Positions 58,601 through 62,000 of a DNA stretch of 62,000 nucleotides are shown here, in pieces. The position numbers and the translations under genes were made by a program. This DNA is from Apostichopus japonicus. Its lineage: Eukaryota; Echinodermata; Holothuroidea; Aspidochirotida; Stichopodidae. The stretch is from NCBI RefSeq assembly GCF_037975245.1, contig NC_092563.1, positions 110,001 through 172,000 on the forward strand, written 5' to 3'. Below the pieces are notes generated by a model. The model was not told the DNA's origin and made no database searches. It worked only from the letters and a program-made list of their open reading frames with translations. Positions within the stretch are counted from its first letter, which is position 1, and every line of letters starts with the position of its first letter.

Positions 58601-61426
58601 GATGGGTCGGGAGCATTTTCAATGTTTGCAATGTAGTCCAAGATACTCTCACTGAATCTGGCCAAGGCTGAAACAAACAAAAGATGACAAATGTTTAAGA
58701 GGTGATTTGTGAGGGATCTGAAGGGTCAGCTGTGATGGAGAGAGTAATGGAAACGGAATGTATGGAGGATCTGAAGGGTCACATGAGGGGTGAGGGTGGG
58801 TGTAAGGAAAAGGGAACGTGGGAGGATCTTAAGGTTCAGGTGAGGGGTGATGGAGAGTGTAAGGGGAAGGGATAGTGGGAGGATCTGGAGGGTCAGGTGA
58901 GGGGTGATGGAGAGTCTAAGGGGAAGGGAGGGTAGGAGGATCTGGAGAGTCAGGTGAGGGGTGATGGAGAATGCAAGTTGAAGGGAGGGTGGGAGGATCT
59001 GAAGGGTCAGGTGAGGGGTGATGGAGAGTCTAAGGGGAAGGGAGGGTAGGAGGATCTGGAGGGTCAGGGGAGGGGTGATGGAGAATGCAAGTTGAAGGGA
59101 GGGTGGGAGGATCTGAAGGGTCAGGTGAGGGGTGATGGAGAGTCTAAGGGGAAGGGAGGTTAGGAGGATCTGGAGGGTCAGGGGAGGGGTGATGGAGAAT
59201 GCAAGTTGAAGGGAGGGTGGGAGGATCTGAAGGGTCAGGTGAGGGGTGATGGAGAGTCTAAGGGGAAGGGAGGTTAGGAGGATCTGGAGGGTCAGATGAG
59301 GGGTGATGATGGGTGTAAGGGGAAAGGAGTGTGGGAGGATCTTAAGGGTCAGGTGAGGGGTGATGGAGAGTGTAAAGGGAGGGGAGAGTGTTGGCTATTT
59401 CAGCTAGAGAAACATGTGGATGGTCTCAATTGATCACTGCTCATAATTTAGTAATGAGTGTTTCCAAGGAAACAAAGATAAACATCACAGAATACTTAAA
59501 AATATCAGCCTCAGTTTTATTGATATTGCAGTATGATTATTAATAATTATAAAATAAAGCAAACATATTGTATATATTTAGGTTGTGATATCTCTGATTC
59601 TATGTGCGTCAGACATTTATGAAAATGTATCCACAAAAAAAAAGGTTTCTGGTCAATTCCCAGTCAAAAGATGCAAGTCAGCAATGATATCTTGTTTAAG
59701 AAAGTCAAGTTTCAAGGTTCAACAACATCACAATGAACAGTGTTATAAAGCTTTTGCAGATTCCATTTATTTTTAATGATTAATATGAGATTATTTACAG
59801 GAGGCTTACCAGAAGCAAACACCCATCGCATGTTATCTTGCTTGGTTGATTCCAACATTGGCATCATAGTCCCCAGAACAGATGTCAAGAATGGGACAAA
59901 CCCAAAGGCTGAAAATAAACAACAGTTTAACATAATGCATATATACTACATGCACAGAGTCCCTGTGTAGTCACAGATCATAATATAAACAGTATAACAT
60001 TTAAAACATGCACAGAATCCATGTGTAGTCACATATCATAATTACACTAAGTTGGAAGAAACATTTACAATTAAATTTGAGGGGATCATGAGATTATTTC
60101 ATTCAGTTGTTGCCTGTACCATAAGTGTTGTCCAGTGGATTACTCCATTGACAGAGTTGAATGTATTCCTGGTTTTTGTCTCCCCCACCCCTCACCCCCA
60201 AAACAGGAATAAAATTAGTCCAATTTTAAAATGAATGGCAGTAAACTCACAGTTTGCCATGGCAAGACTGGCCATTGTCTGAATAACAAAGAAATGTGGA
60301 ATGATTCCTGGCTGGAACTTTCTCAAGAGCTCTTCCATCACTTGTATGCAGAACCGGCGACCGAGGGCTACTAAGACATTACTGGCTGCGGTTTGCCACT
60401 CTGGCTCCACATCCTTTTGGAAAGAGCAATGGAAATATGGCTAGATTATTAGTTTAGCAATACAGGGTCAGAAAAAAGGGACCACCTCTGGTTGAAATCA
60501 ACATACAGTCAACGATTGCATTGGTCAACCTGTCTCATCAGGAAGGGCTAACACATCAAAGTAGCACAGTCCTTAAAACACTCTCTCAAACTGTCATCTT
60601 AAAGTAGTACTGAAAGGGGGCTGATAGCTGTTACAATTTTCTTCATATTCTAGCAATTTCGGGGTCACAACATTGTCTACTTTTAAACAGCAATACCAAC
60701 CAGTTATAAGAACCAGTACTCAAACTATCATCAGATGTGGATCTTCAAGGTCCCCTTCCCTCCTCTCACTGCTGATGGGTTTTACTAGCAAGATGTTATT
60801 ATATGTGCCTACATTGACATGTACCAGAGGGAAAAGGTATTTAGCTTTAACTTTGGAGTTAGCATGTTTACTTTACAAGGATTACATACATTGTTGTAGA
60901 CCTCATGTGACCTTTGACCACTACCAATTTGAAAGAGTTCTTGCATTCACAAAGTTGGATAAACATACAAAGTACAAAGATGTACCTTCTGACTTAATGT
61001 TGACTGCAAATGACCTTTGACCTCCAAGAATTTCAATAGGGTCTTGCACTAACCAAGCTGGATTTATTTAATCAATAAGACGGATCCAAATACCAAGTAC
61101 ATAGTTAATCCACCATGAAATTTGAGTAACAGTGTTTACAAGCAAGTGTCACAGACACACTCACAAACACCATCGATAGTTTTCTTTTGCCTCCAGCAAG
61201 GAACAACAAAATCAGCAGTGTACATTACTAACAGTCATATAATTTGAAAGGGATGATTAAAACTATTGATTACTGTATGCAAGGTACACCTTACCTTGGT
61301 GCCAGTGAGGTCATCTGAAGCTAACCTGATCAGGTCAACAGCAAGGCCTTCTGGGATGTCATGAAGCGTATCCTTGATGACCATTTCCATCGTGTGAAGG
61401 ATCGCAGTTCGGTGATGCTTGGGCAA
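16543..61426 (-). CDS. MROH1: Maestro heat-like repeat protein (MROH1 type), 34 exons, N-terminus missing
   Basis: Exons on the - strand from 61426 to 16543, each listed separately, join in frame to about 1600 residues plus stop. Human MROH1 is about 1640, so roughly the first 40 residues are outside. Recognition rests on the collinear match to MROH1: EWQTAASNVLVALGRRF, MEELLRKFQPGIIPHFFV, STKQDNMRWVF, FSESILDYIAN, LQSKEAK, NKLEEQLPKLIPSIL, LEDKKSLILSGL, AMAHHDYLSLEGG, VLWPFLLEFLGPV, GCAVGLGFCASSHLD, GMDDKEDPEDDITLESMSGL and a final LLKDPAPEVRQKAAEAI. The whole chain is helical HEAT-type repeats with no signal peptide or clear membrane span. Known of the family: a large cytosolic HEAT-repeat scaffold, reported at lysosomes in mouse; the molecular role is poorly defined. 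Oddities: the introns hold about 15 kb of tandem repeats, and one splice choice (36265/35662) is ambiguous. Confidence 0.93.
16931..17099 (-). CDS. MROH1: MROH1 exon, residues 1518-1573
   Basis: ITDIQSKVNFYVMGNVSFFR, then SSWVMIRGNAAMFAGFLLGN; ends in one base, donor GTGAGC. Confidence 0.9.
17172..17330. repeat. Two-copy duplication of about 75-95 bp
   Basis: GTCATGTTTGTATTATATAA and ATACCGAAATAAGAAATGTT each occur twice. In an MROH1 intron. Confidence 0.75.
17494..17628 (-). CDS. MROH1: MROH1 exon, residues 1473-1517
   Basis: SCKFALRQFGPLLSSSAMNK, ends EFMYDLSKII; donor GTGAGT. Confidence 0.9.
18043..18198 (-). CDS. MROH1: MROH1 exon, residues 1421-1472
   Basis: EKGAVRAAAFQLFGNLSRFG, then NFVSILLHLNDEDEEVKK; donor GTAAGA. 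Confidence 0.92.
18693..18985 (-). mobile_element. tRNA-derived SINE-like element
   Basis: On the - strand it starts near 18985 with GAGAGCGTGGTGGCCAATTG and has a TGGCTAAGGCG A-box-like stretch and a GGTTCGATTCC B box. The body runs on to an AGCGCTTTGAGACC / AGCGCTTTATACC-type end near 18700. This is the structure of a tRNA-headed SINE. Family not identified. Confidence 0.65.
19025..19110 (-). mobile_element. Second copy of the SINE head
   Basis: About 85 bases (ACTAGACAGGAATCGAACCA through CACGCTCTCTAGATGGGTAA) nearly identical to 18908-18995, in the same orientation. A tandem head duplication. Confidence 0.75.
19289..19477 (-). CDS. MROH1: MROH1 exon, residues 1358-1420
   Basis: VQKYCTTVLSAMMAGMDDKE, then DITLESMSGLSKILKEIA and ALRIRPCFEK; donor GTTTGT. 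Confidence 0.92.
19683..19829 (-). CDS. MROH1: MROH1 exon, residues 1309-1357
   Basis: LVNQRCAGDLTQVEVIMNNL, then EVRMLCVRGLGNISSLGSSL; donor GTTAGT. An earlier GT (after GTCAGAGG) would break the frame and is not used. Confidence 0.88.
19985..20250. repeat. Two-copy duplication of about 128 bp
   Basis: GAATATTTGAACTATACAGT and GATACTGCTACAGATAGTTC recur once each with small differences. Confidence 0.8.
20697..20811 (-). CDS. MROH1: MROH1 exon, residues 1270-1308
   Basis: GITDHKGDYMARLVSCLTPT, ends DPQRVVVAGFLAE; donor GTTAGT. Confidence 0.9.
20993..22288. repeat. 49-bp minisatellite, about 26 copies
   Basis: Units contain CACTTATAAGCTAATTCATT and GCATGTACATAAGTCCATAC. Two subtypes, TAATTCATT and TAAAATCATT, are interspersed in blocks. 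Lies in one MROH1 intron. Confidence 0.92.
22484..22612. repeat. Two-copy duplication of about 55 bp
   Basis: CAGCCTACCACAGAATGTTT and CAAGCAACACAAAACAACTG repeated. Just downstream of the exon at 22757. Confidence 0.8.
22757..22894 (-). CDS. MROH1: MROH1 exon, residues 1224-1269
   Basis: LGIQCMEALILRSQSPDLVK, ends EEDFLEGVNHLA plus two bases; acceptor tctttacag, donor GTGAGT. Confidence 0.88.
23387..23610 (-). CDS. MROH1: MROH1 exon, residues 1150-1223
   Basis: VICVLFETFQVEESEGVLVE, then QFHRLFASVLTYNGSCVGDV; a polar linker rich in Ser, Gln and Asn follows and the exon ends AMSSLKPS. Donor GTGAGT. Confidence 0.9.
23611..24581. other. MROH1 intron, no feature seen
   Basis: AT-rich unique sequence. 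Short open frames on the - strand are intronic. Confidence 0.6.
24582..24747 (-). CDS. MROH1: MROH1 exon, residues 1094-1149
   Basis: HITECWRTLARDASLLESIY, then NKSKQVLSRTAALLPLT; donor GTGAGT. Confidence 0.9.
24748..25465. other. MROH1 intron, no feature seen
   Basis: AT-rich unique sequence without repeats or coding signal. Confidence 0.6.
25466..25620 (-). CDS. MROH1: MROH1 exon, residues 1043-1093
   Basis: VADIVNSLHDKLLILQYAQT, ends ALFNYPLPLD plus two bases; donor GTAAGT. Only about 30 bases separate its acceptor from the 74-bp satellite. Confidence 0.88.
25651..30748. repeat. 74-bp satellite array, about 69 copies, higher-order organisation
   Basis: Unit GGTAATCAAAAGATAAGCTC + TGTTGATCTATAGTTTCAGA + CAGCTGTATTACTTGTACTG + TTTGGTTACATGAG. 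Copies are nearly identical. A 70-bp variant, with GACTGTTAATATT replacing GATAAGCTCTGTTGATC, recurs at about 26996, 27584, 27950, 28464, 29940, 30306 and 30672. The spacings 588, 366, 514, 1476, 366 and 366 all equal n x 74 minus 4. The array fills almost the whole MROH1 intron. Confidence 0.96.
30749..30862 (+). repeat. Polypurine (G/A) tract
   Basis: About 110 bases almost purely G and A with many GGGG/GGG runs (GGGGAAACGGGGAGGGGAAA and so on), directly at the end of the 74-bp array. Potential G-quadruplex or triplex former on the non-transcribed strand. Confidence 0.85.
30909..31061 (-). CDS. MROH1: MROH1 exon, residues 992-1042
   Basis: VLAKKIPQDQLQAFVFLLIE, then GLLDAQSHCSSGTCVVMNTM; ends SEMMGY, donor GTAAGT. 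Confidence 0.9.
31524..31787. repeat. 132-bp tandem duplication covering an MROH1 exon end
   Basis: TTACCTATGTTGCTAGAAGA at 31524 and 31656. Each copy includes the last about 74 bases of the exon at 31712 and its donor. The copy at 31578-31651 has no acceptor and is a partial pseudo-exon. Confidence 0.85.
31712..31824 (-). CDS. MROH1: MROH1 exon, residues 954-991
   Basis: KAADYEDKLVEALTILKQRS, ends LFNNISDLSK; acceptor ctgcctcag, donor GTAAAA. The last about 74 bases plus donor are duplicated at 31578-31651. Confidence 0.88.
32112..33578. repeat. 43-bp minisatellite with dimeric subfamily, about 35 copies
   Basis: Units contain GGTAACTTACTATTGCTAGT and GGGTTTAGAAATGTTCATTT. A shorter form lacks GTGG. 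In 32.43-32.95 kb long and short forms alternate as an about 79-bp dimer; from 32.98 kb a different TAGATATGATAGTTTG form dominates. On the - strand each unit reads AATAGTAAGT. Confidence 0.9.
33871..33998. repeat. Long hairpin formed from an inverted SINE-like piece
   Basis: Arms 33871-33921 and 33947-33998 are inverted copies (CAATGGAAAAGAACAAAGAA pairs with TTCTTTGGTCTTTTCCAATT) with only a few mismatches and a 25-base loop. The left arm plus loop resembles the T-arm of a tRNA-derived element (GGTTCCAATCC on the - strand). Confidence 0.8.
34031..34166 (-). CDS. MROH1: MROH1 exon, residues 909-953
   Basis: GPSAVTFMGPFLARLVPRCS, then LILKIALRYE; ends in one base, donor GTAGCA. A strong hairpin starts 32 bases past the donor. 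Confidence 0.9.
34601..34711 (-). CDS. MROH1: MROH1 exon, residues 872-908
   Basis: HIELWMLSLEEIERLRAVTI, ends YLQNLSSVGG; donor GTAAGT. Confidence 0.9.
35422..35662 (-). CDS. MROH1: MROH1 exon, residues 791-871
   Basis: KLDPALNEADMFDLIKTGTD, then EWERLMSLSMDSLQQMLQEV and PDEFMNIFK; acceptor aaatgcag, donor GTATCG. A second acceptor 14 bases inside (ending at 35648) is possible. Confidence 0.8.
35663..36264. other. MROH1 intron, no feature seen
   Basis: AT-rich; contains the alternative splice sites for the exon pair 36265/35662. Confidence 0.5.
36265..36467 (-). CDS. MROH1: MROH1 exon, residues 724-790
   Basis: DTSVKQNLIRAVDLIGKSLH, ends ALALQACATLV. The chosen donor (GTATCC after CTTGT) joins the next exon to read ATLVKLDPALNEADM, which suits a HEAT helix. 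An alternative donor at 36233 (GTTTGC) used with an acceptor at 35648 also keeps frame and adds six residues overall. Confidence 0.78.
36468..37658. other. MROH1 intron, no feature seen
   Basis: Open frames at 36524-36832 (-) and 37137-37499 (+) show no resemblance to MROH1, and the exons on either side already join in phase. Confidence 0.55.
37659..37808 (-). CDS. MROH1: MROH1 exon, residues 674-723
   Basis: DKSEVDTERVKCTVMLCYGY, ends NINPHFANVK; donor GTAAGA. Confidence 0.9.
38675..39180. repeat. Direct repeat pair of about 100 bp, 300 bp apart
   Basis: CCTAAAAACAGCT..ATAACATAT...GGGAATCAGGTG...TTCTTTGCTATTAGC occurs at 38680-38775 and 39080-39176. Confidence 0.75.
39707..40926. repeat. 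18-20-bp array, about 62 copies
   Basis: Unit GTTGATTTATCCACACATGT with CACGTG (18-bp form), CATATG and CACATG variants at the centre. About 45 exact TTATCCACA words counted by hand. In the 11-kb MROH1 intron. Confidence 0.95.
40927..42030. other. MROH1 intron spacer between arrays
   Basis: Unique AT-rich sequence; no coding signal. Confidence 0.6.
42033..45192. repeat. 41-43-bp array, about 75 copies, 1197-bp higher-order repeat
   Basis: Unit core GATGCCGTCCATGCCATCTC + AGGCATGTCAAAGTTTTACTT, with linkers CAAAGTTTTA, CAAGCGTTTTA, CCAAAGTTTTA and CAATAGCTTTA. Blocks at 42405, 42467 and 42820 recur at 43602, 43664 and 44017, each shifted by 1197. The 42-bp units are free of stops on both strands, which creates many open frames of 60-112 codons. 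Confidence 0.95.
45193..46051. other. MROH1 intron spacer between arrays
   Basis: Unique AT-rich sequence; no coding signal seen. Confidence 0.6.
46052..46940. repeat. 49-bp array, about 18 copies
   Basis: Unit GACACACTACCATGTATACC + ACCTAATAAAGGACACATCC + CAGTGCCAT. A CAG insertion variant recurs 392 bases apart (46421, 46813), i.e. an 8-unit higher-order period. Confidence 0.93.
46941..47800. other. MROH1 intron spacer between arrays
   Basis: Unique AT-rich sequence; no coding signal seen. Confidence 0.6.
47803..48312. repeat. Mixed 47/50-bp array, about 11 copies
   Basis: Common core ACTAAACATTAAAAACATTA + CTTCCAGGGATAGT followed by either TTCTATAGGAAGC or ATGAACTCAAGGTGGCTGC in an irregular order (two unit types interleaved). 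Confidence 0.92.
48776..48945. repeat. Two-copy duplication of about 83 bp
   Basis: AGTCGCTCTATGGTCTAGCT and GGATCAGAC repeated; ends 11 bases before the exon at 48956. Confidence 0.8.
48956..49078 (-). CDS. MROH1: MROH1 exon, residues 633-673
   Basis: GCAVGLGFCASSHLDQALAK, then SSGFFGLVK; donor GTAGGT. Followed by the longest intron, 11.1 kb. Confidence 0.92.
49325..49745. repeat. 77-87-bp array derived from an exon 3' end
   Basis: About five units of GGTTGTATTATTTGATCCCT + AGCTCCCTGAGGCTCTCCGG + TGGACTTTACATATTTCGAT + CTGATAAAG. The first unit (TACCTCCCT, GGGCTTCACA, CGTCAAAGATCTGAT) aligns with the end of the adjacent MROH1 exon and its donor (TACCTCCCT, GTGCTTCACG, TGTCAAACATCTGAT). Confidence 0.85.
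49754..49873 (-). CDS. MROH1: MROH1 exon, residues 593-632
   Basis: NFLFKCLGVIMRKLTRKQVI, then DQMFDSVKHTSQVERE; donor GTAAGT. A tandem array derived from its 3' end lies just downstream (49325-49745). Confidence 0.9.
49874..50695. other. MROH1 intron, no feature seen
   Basis: AT-rich unique sequence. Confidence 0.55.
50696..50803 (-). CDS. MROH1: MROH1 exon, residues 557-592
   Basis: MLSKTLDEAESEDWICELGN, ends LYSEYPEEK; donor GTGTGT. The initial ATG is internal to the protein, not a start. Confidence 0.9.
51019..51708 (-). mobile_element. Penelope-like retroelement fragment with inverted flanks
   Basis: Arms 51019-51159 and 51563-51708 are inverted near-copies of about 140 bases (both include CCAATATTTCGCCGGTTAAG in opposite orientation). 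The core on the - strand encodes a GIY-YIG-like remnant (see next entry). Penelope-like elements typically end in such repeats, often inverted, and carry a C-terminal GIY-YIG nuclease. The reverse transcriptase part is absent, so this is a dead 5'-truncated copy. Confidence 0.75.
51246..51545 (-). pseudogene. GIY-YIG endonuclease remnant of Penelope-like element
   Basis: - strand translation contains KNCVYKIKCNLCSSIYIGET and TIGTRIKEHLRM. The CxxC followed by YIGET and R..EH is the typical Penelope GIY-YIG arrangement. The frame stops at VKEK-TAA; a one-base shift restores a likely continuation (RKITKALTIKA). Broken and not expected to be functional. Confidence 0.75.
51778..51836 (-). CDS. 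MROH1: MROH1 exon, residues 537-556
   Basis: Small exon NLDDEEKWSMKSWEDLLLK after a split codon; acceptor tttctcatag, donor GTAAAC. Confidence 0.87.
51945..52205. repeat. 62-bp minisatellite, about 4 copies
   Basis: Units contain GTTTGCTTGTCAATATGGGT and GTGTGTACAGTTAAAGCACA. Confidence 0.88.
52534..52675 (-). CDS. MROH1: MROH1 exon, residues 490-536
   Basis: VGAGLPMNGRGRGIYCLNLL, then VDMWDTVIPKLVQYLE; ends in one base, donor GTTTGC. Confidence 0.9.
53149..53334 (-). CDS. MROH1: MROH1 exon, residues 428-489
   Basis: VLWPFLLEFLGPVKYTEAMG, then CKNAAHIASKKREAQDED and NIPKPHALVARLM; donor GTATAT. Confidence 0.92.
53405..53506 (-). mobile_element. tRNA-derived SINE-like piece
   Basis: On the - strand GCTGTGGCCGAGTAGATAAA resembles a tRNA 5' half (class-II Ser/Leu style), and GGTTCGGTTCCCGGTCGGAT a T-arm with B box. 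Spacing and mismatches make a working tRNA unlikely. Confidence 0.6.
53507..54139. other. MROH1 intron, no feature seen
   Basis: AT-rich unique sequence. Confidence 0.55.
54140..54568. repeat. 92-95-bp array of exon-tail plus donor copies
   Basis: Four intronic units plus the exon boundary: ACTCACCAGTTCCATGTTTG + AGATGGTTGTGGTGATGAGG + TGAATACTAGTGGGGTGGAG + ACCAACCATATTACC. Each copies the last 37 bases of the exon at 54569 with an intact GTGAGT donor on the - strand. Confidence 0.92.
54569..54679 (-). CDS. MROH1: MROH1 exon, residues 391-427
   Basis: PTSQKRTDPEQIHNETLRTM, ends LHLITTTISNMEL; donor GTGAGT. Its last 37 bases and donor are copied four more times in the following intron (54140-54568). 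Confidence 0.9.
55036..55158 (-). CDS. MROH1: MROH1 exon, residues 350-390
   Basis: VKQRFAQVIIAMAHHDYLSL, then EGGNLMIEFIIRQCSLQKEM; donor GTAACC. Confidence 0.92.
55553..55626 (-). CDS. MROH1: MROH1 exon, residues 325-349
   Basis: PHLEDKKSLILSGLKIGLQE, ends TNNK; donor GTACTA. Confidence 0.9.
56039..56231 (-). CDS. MROH1: MROH1 exon, residues 261-324
   Basis: ACIPADFGSPMTVKNHNELL, then RCFAVLAVSFSDRVINFL and NNERVRIGTLSIFRQLIN; ends in one base, donor GTAAGA. Confidence 0.92.
56571..56663 (-). CDS. MROH1: MROH1 exon, residues 230-260
   Basis: SFCMILEASVAGGSKILDPQ, ends LNQLHAQ; phase 0, donor GTAAAT. Confidence 0.88.
57511..57544. repeat. (TA)n-type microsatellite
   Basis: ATATATATATCTATATATAT. 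A second (AT)n run lies at 57858-57881. Confidence 0.9.
57588..57665 (-). mobile_element. tRNA-derived SINE-like piece
   Basis: - strand CCATAGACTAGTTGGTTAGG (A-box-like) and GTTTGAGTCCCGG (B-box-like), about 45 bases apart. No complete cloverleaf. Confidence 0.5.
57952..58092 (-). CDS. MROH1: MROH1 exon, residues 183-229
   Basis: LRLIVVEALGHMSYILAQNK, then LEEQLPKLIPSILNLYKR; donor GTAGTT. Confidence 0.92.
58516..58667 (-). CDS. MROH1: MROH1 exon, residues 132-182
   Basis: LARFSESILDYIANIENAPD, ends VLFNVWLQSKEAK; donor GTGAGA. The intron upstream of it holds a G-rich tandem array. Confidence 0.92.
58700..59395. repeat. G-rich 58-60-bp minisatellite, about 11 copies
   Basis: Units contain GGTCAGGTGAGGGGTGATGG + AGAGTCTAAGGGGAAGGGAG and GGAGGATCTGAAG. 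Two unit types (TAAGGGGAAGGGAGGGTAGG and GCAAGTTGAAGGGAGGGTGG) alternate as a dimer between about 58.94 and 59.28 kb. Confidence 0.9.
59810..59908 (-). CDS. MROH1: MROH1 exon, residues 99-131
   Basis: FGFVPFLTSVLGTMMPMLE, then STKQDNMRWVFAS; split codons at both ends, donor GTAAGC. Confidence 0.92.
60251..60413 (-). CDS. MROH1: MROH1 exon, residues 45-98
   Basis: DVEPEWQTAASNVLVALGRR, then MEELLRKFQPGIIPHFFV; ends MAN plus one base, donor GTGAGT. One of the most conserved MROH1 segments. Confidence 0.92.
60895..61210. repeat. Dispersed-repeat fragment with TGACCTTTGACC words
   Basis: TGACCTTTGACC at 60908 and TGACCTTTGACCT at 61011-61023, and AGCAAGGAACAACA near 61198, recall the 9.0-11.6 kb element. 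Probably a diverged relative in the first visible MROH1 intron. Confidence 0.45.
61295..61426 (-). CDS. MROH1: MROH1 exon, residues 1-44 (first visible)
   Basis: Starts LPKHHRTAILHTMEMVIKDT and ends DDLTGTK; phase 0 at both ends, donor GTAAGG. The preceding exon was not found in 61427-62000. Confidence 0.88.
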
Positions 61427-62000
61427 CTGTCAAACAAGATACTGTATTCTTCACATGATTTCTTTTAATAGACATTACAGAGACTTAGTAAATGGAAAAG
61501 GAAACAAGACTAGTGCAAAGCTCTTGTACAGAAAGGCATTGCAAGTTTACAATGAAATTTAAAAGAATGTAAGTTACAAAAATGAGAGAAAGTTACTTTT
61601 GTTTATTTAGAAGAGAGCATACGAAAAGGTGTTTTGCTTTAAACTTATTCCATCCATCTGATGTAAACATGTAGAGAGATATCTTGAATTTAAGCACAAT
61701 ATAATAGTGTAATAGTAGTATTATACTTGATAGGTTCGTTTGGTAAAATTCGGTCTGCAAGCTGATGACCAAACTTTTTTATTTGAGCACTGTGAAGGTG
61801 AGCTGGAGAGTCCCAGCAGAACAAACCTACAAAGTCTTGCAAATAAAAGGCCAAAAGACATGAACACTCGGTTGCAATTAAAGAACTTTCCCTGGAGTGG
61901 TATAGTACATAATTTGAACAATTGGAATCCAATTTACCATGCCTCCAACTCCTAACTCAACTAAACCTCTTTGAAATTCATTTCTCTAAAGCCACAAATT
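61427..62000. other. MROH1 intron at the right edge, no exon found
   Basis: The exon coding the N-terminal about 40 residues was not recognised here. The open frames on the - strand near 61.7-61.9 kb show no resemblance to MROH1. Confidence 0.5.

Overview
This is animal nuclear DNA. Both genes are split by many GT-AG introns, the sequence is AT-rich with long non-coding stretches, and it carries tRNA-derived SINE-like pieces, an LTR retroelement, a Penelope-like retroelement fragment and very many minisatellites. The proteins and the style of the dispersed repeats suggest a marine invertebrate, perhaps an echinoderm or another invertebrate deuterostome. The species cannot be fixed from the sequence alone.

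Layout. Two genes point toward each other. On the + strand, 1466-8080 holds the last six visible exons (221 codons plus stop) of acyloxyacyl hydrolase (AOAH), the secreted/lysosomal SGNH lipase that removes secondary acyl chains from lipopolysaccharide. Its 5' part, including the catalytic Ser block, lies outside the window. On the - strand, 61426 down to 16543 holds 34 consecutive exons of a HEAT-repeat protein of the MROH1 (maestro heat-like repeat family member 1) type. All exon junctions are phase-compatible and together give about 1600 residues. Human MROH1 is about 1640 residues, so only the extreme N-terminus appears to be missing. Between the two 3' ends lies about 8.4 kb without a recognisable gene. 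It includes a 2.6 kb dispersed repeat with 13-bp inverted ends and repeated AGGTCA half-sites.

The introns are the unusual part. About a quarter of the window is tandem repeat: a 74-bp satellite of about 69 copies (25.65-30.75 kb), a 41-43-bp array of about 75 copies with a 1197-bp higher-order period (42.0-45.2 kb), an 18-20-bp array containing about 45 exact TTATCCACA words (39.7-40.9 kb), two different 49-bp arrays (21.0-22.3 and 46.05-46.94 kb), and several smaller ones. At four places the duplicated DNA spans an exon's 3' end and its 5' splice site (AOAH exon ending at 2064; MROH1 exons at 31712, 49754 and 54569). This leaves exon-tail copies and decoy splice donors in the intron. A fifth array (32.1-33.6 kb) carries a GTAAGT donor word in nearly every unit on the transcribed strand.

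Mobile DNA includes a 1663-bp solo LTR with perfect 5-bp target duplications (5113-6775), a Penelope-like fragment with inverted about 140-bp flanks and a GIY-YIG coding remnant (51.02-51.71 kb), SINE-like pieces (18.7-19.1, 53.4, 57.6 kb) and a SINE-derived hairpin (33.87-34.0 kb). The two genes do not obviously act in one pathway. Their pairing looks like chance convergent neighbourhood. I found no clear new biological system; the strongest unusual signal is the repeated growth of tandem arrays over splice donor sites.
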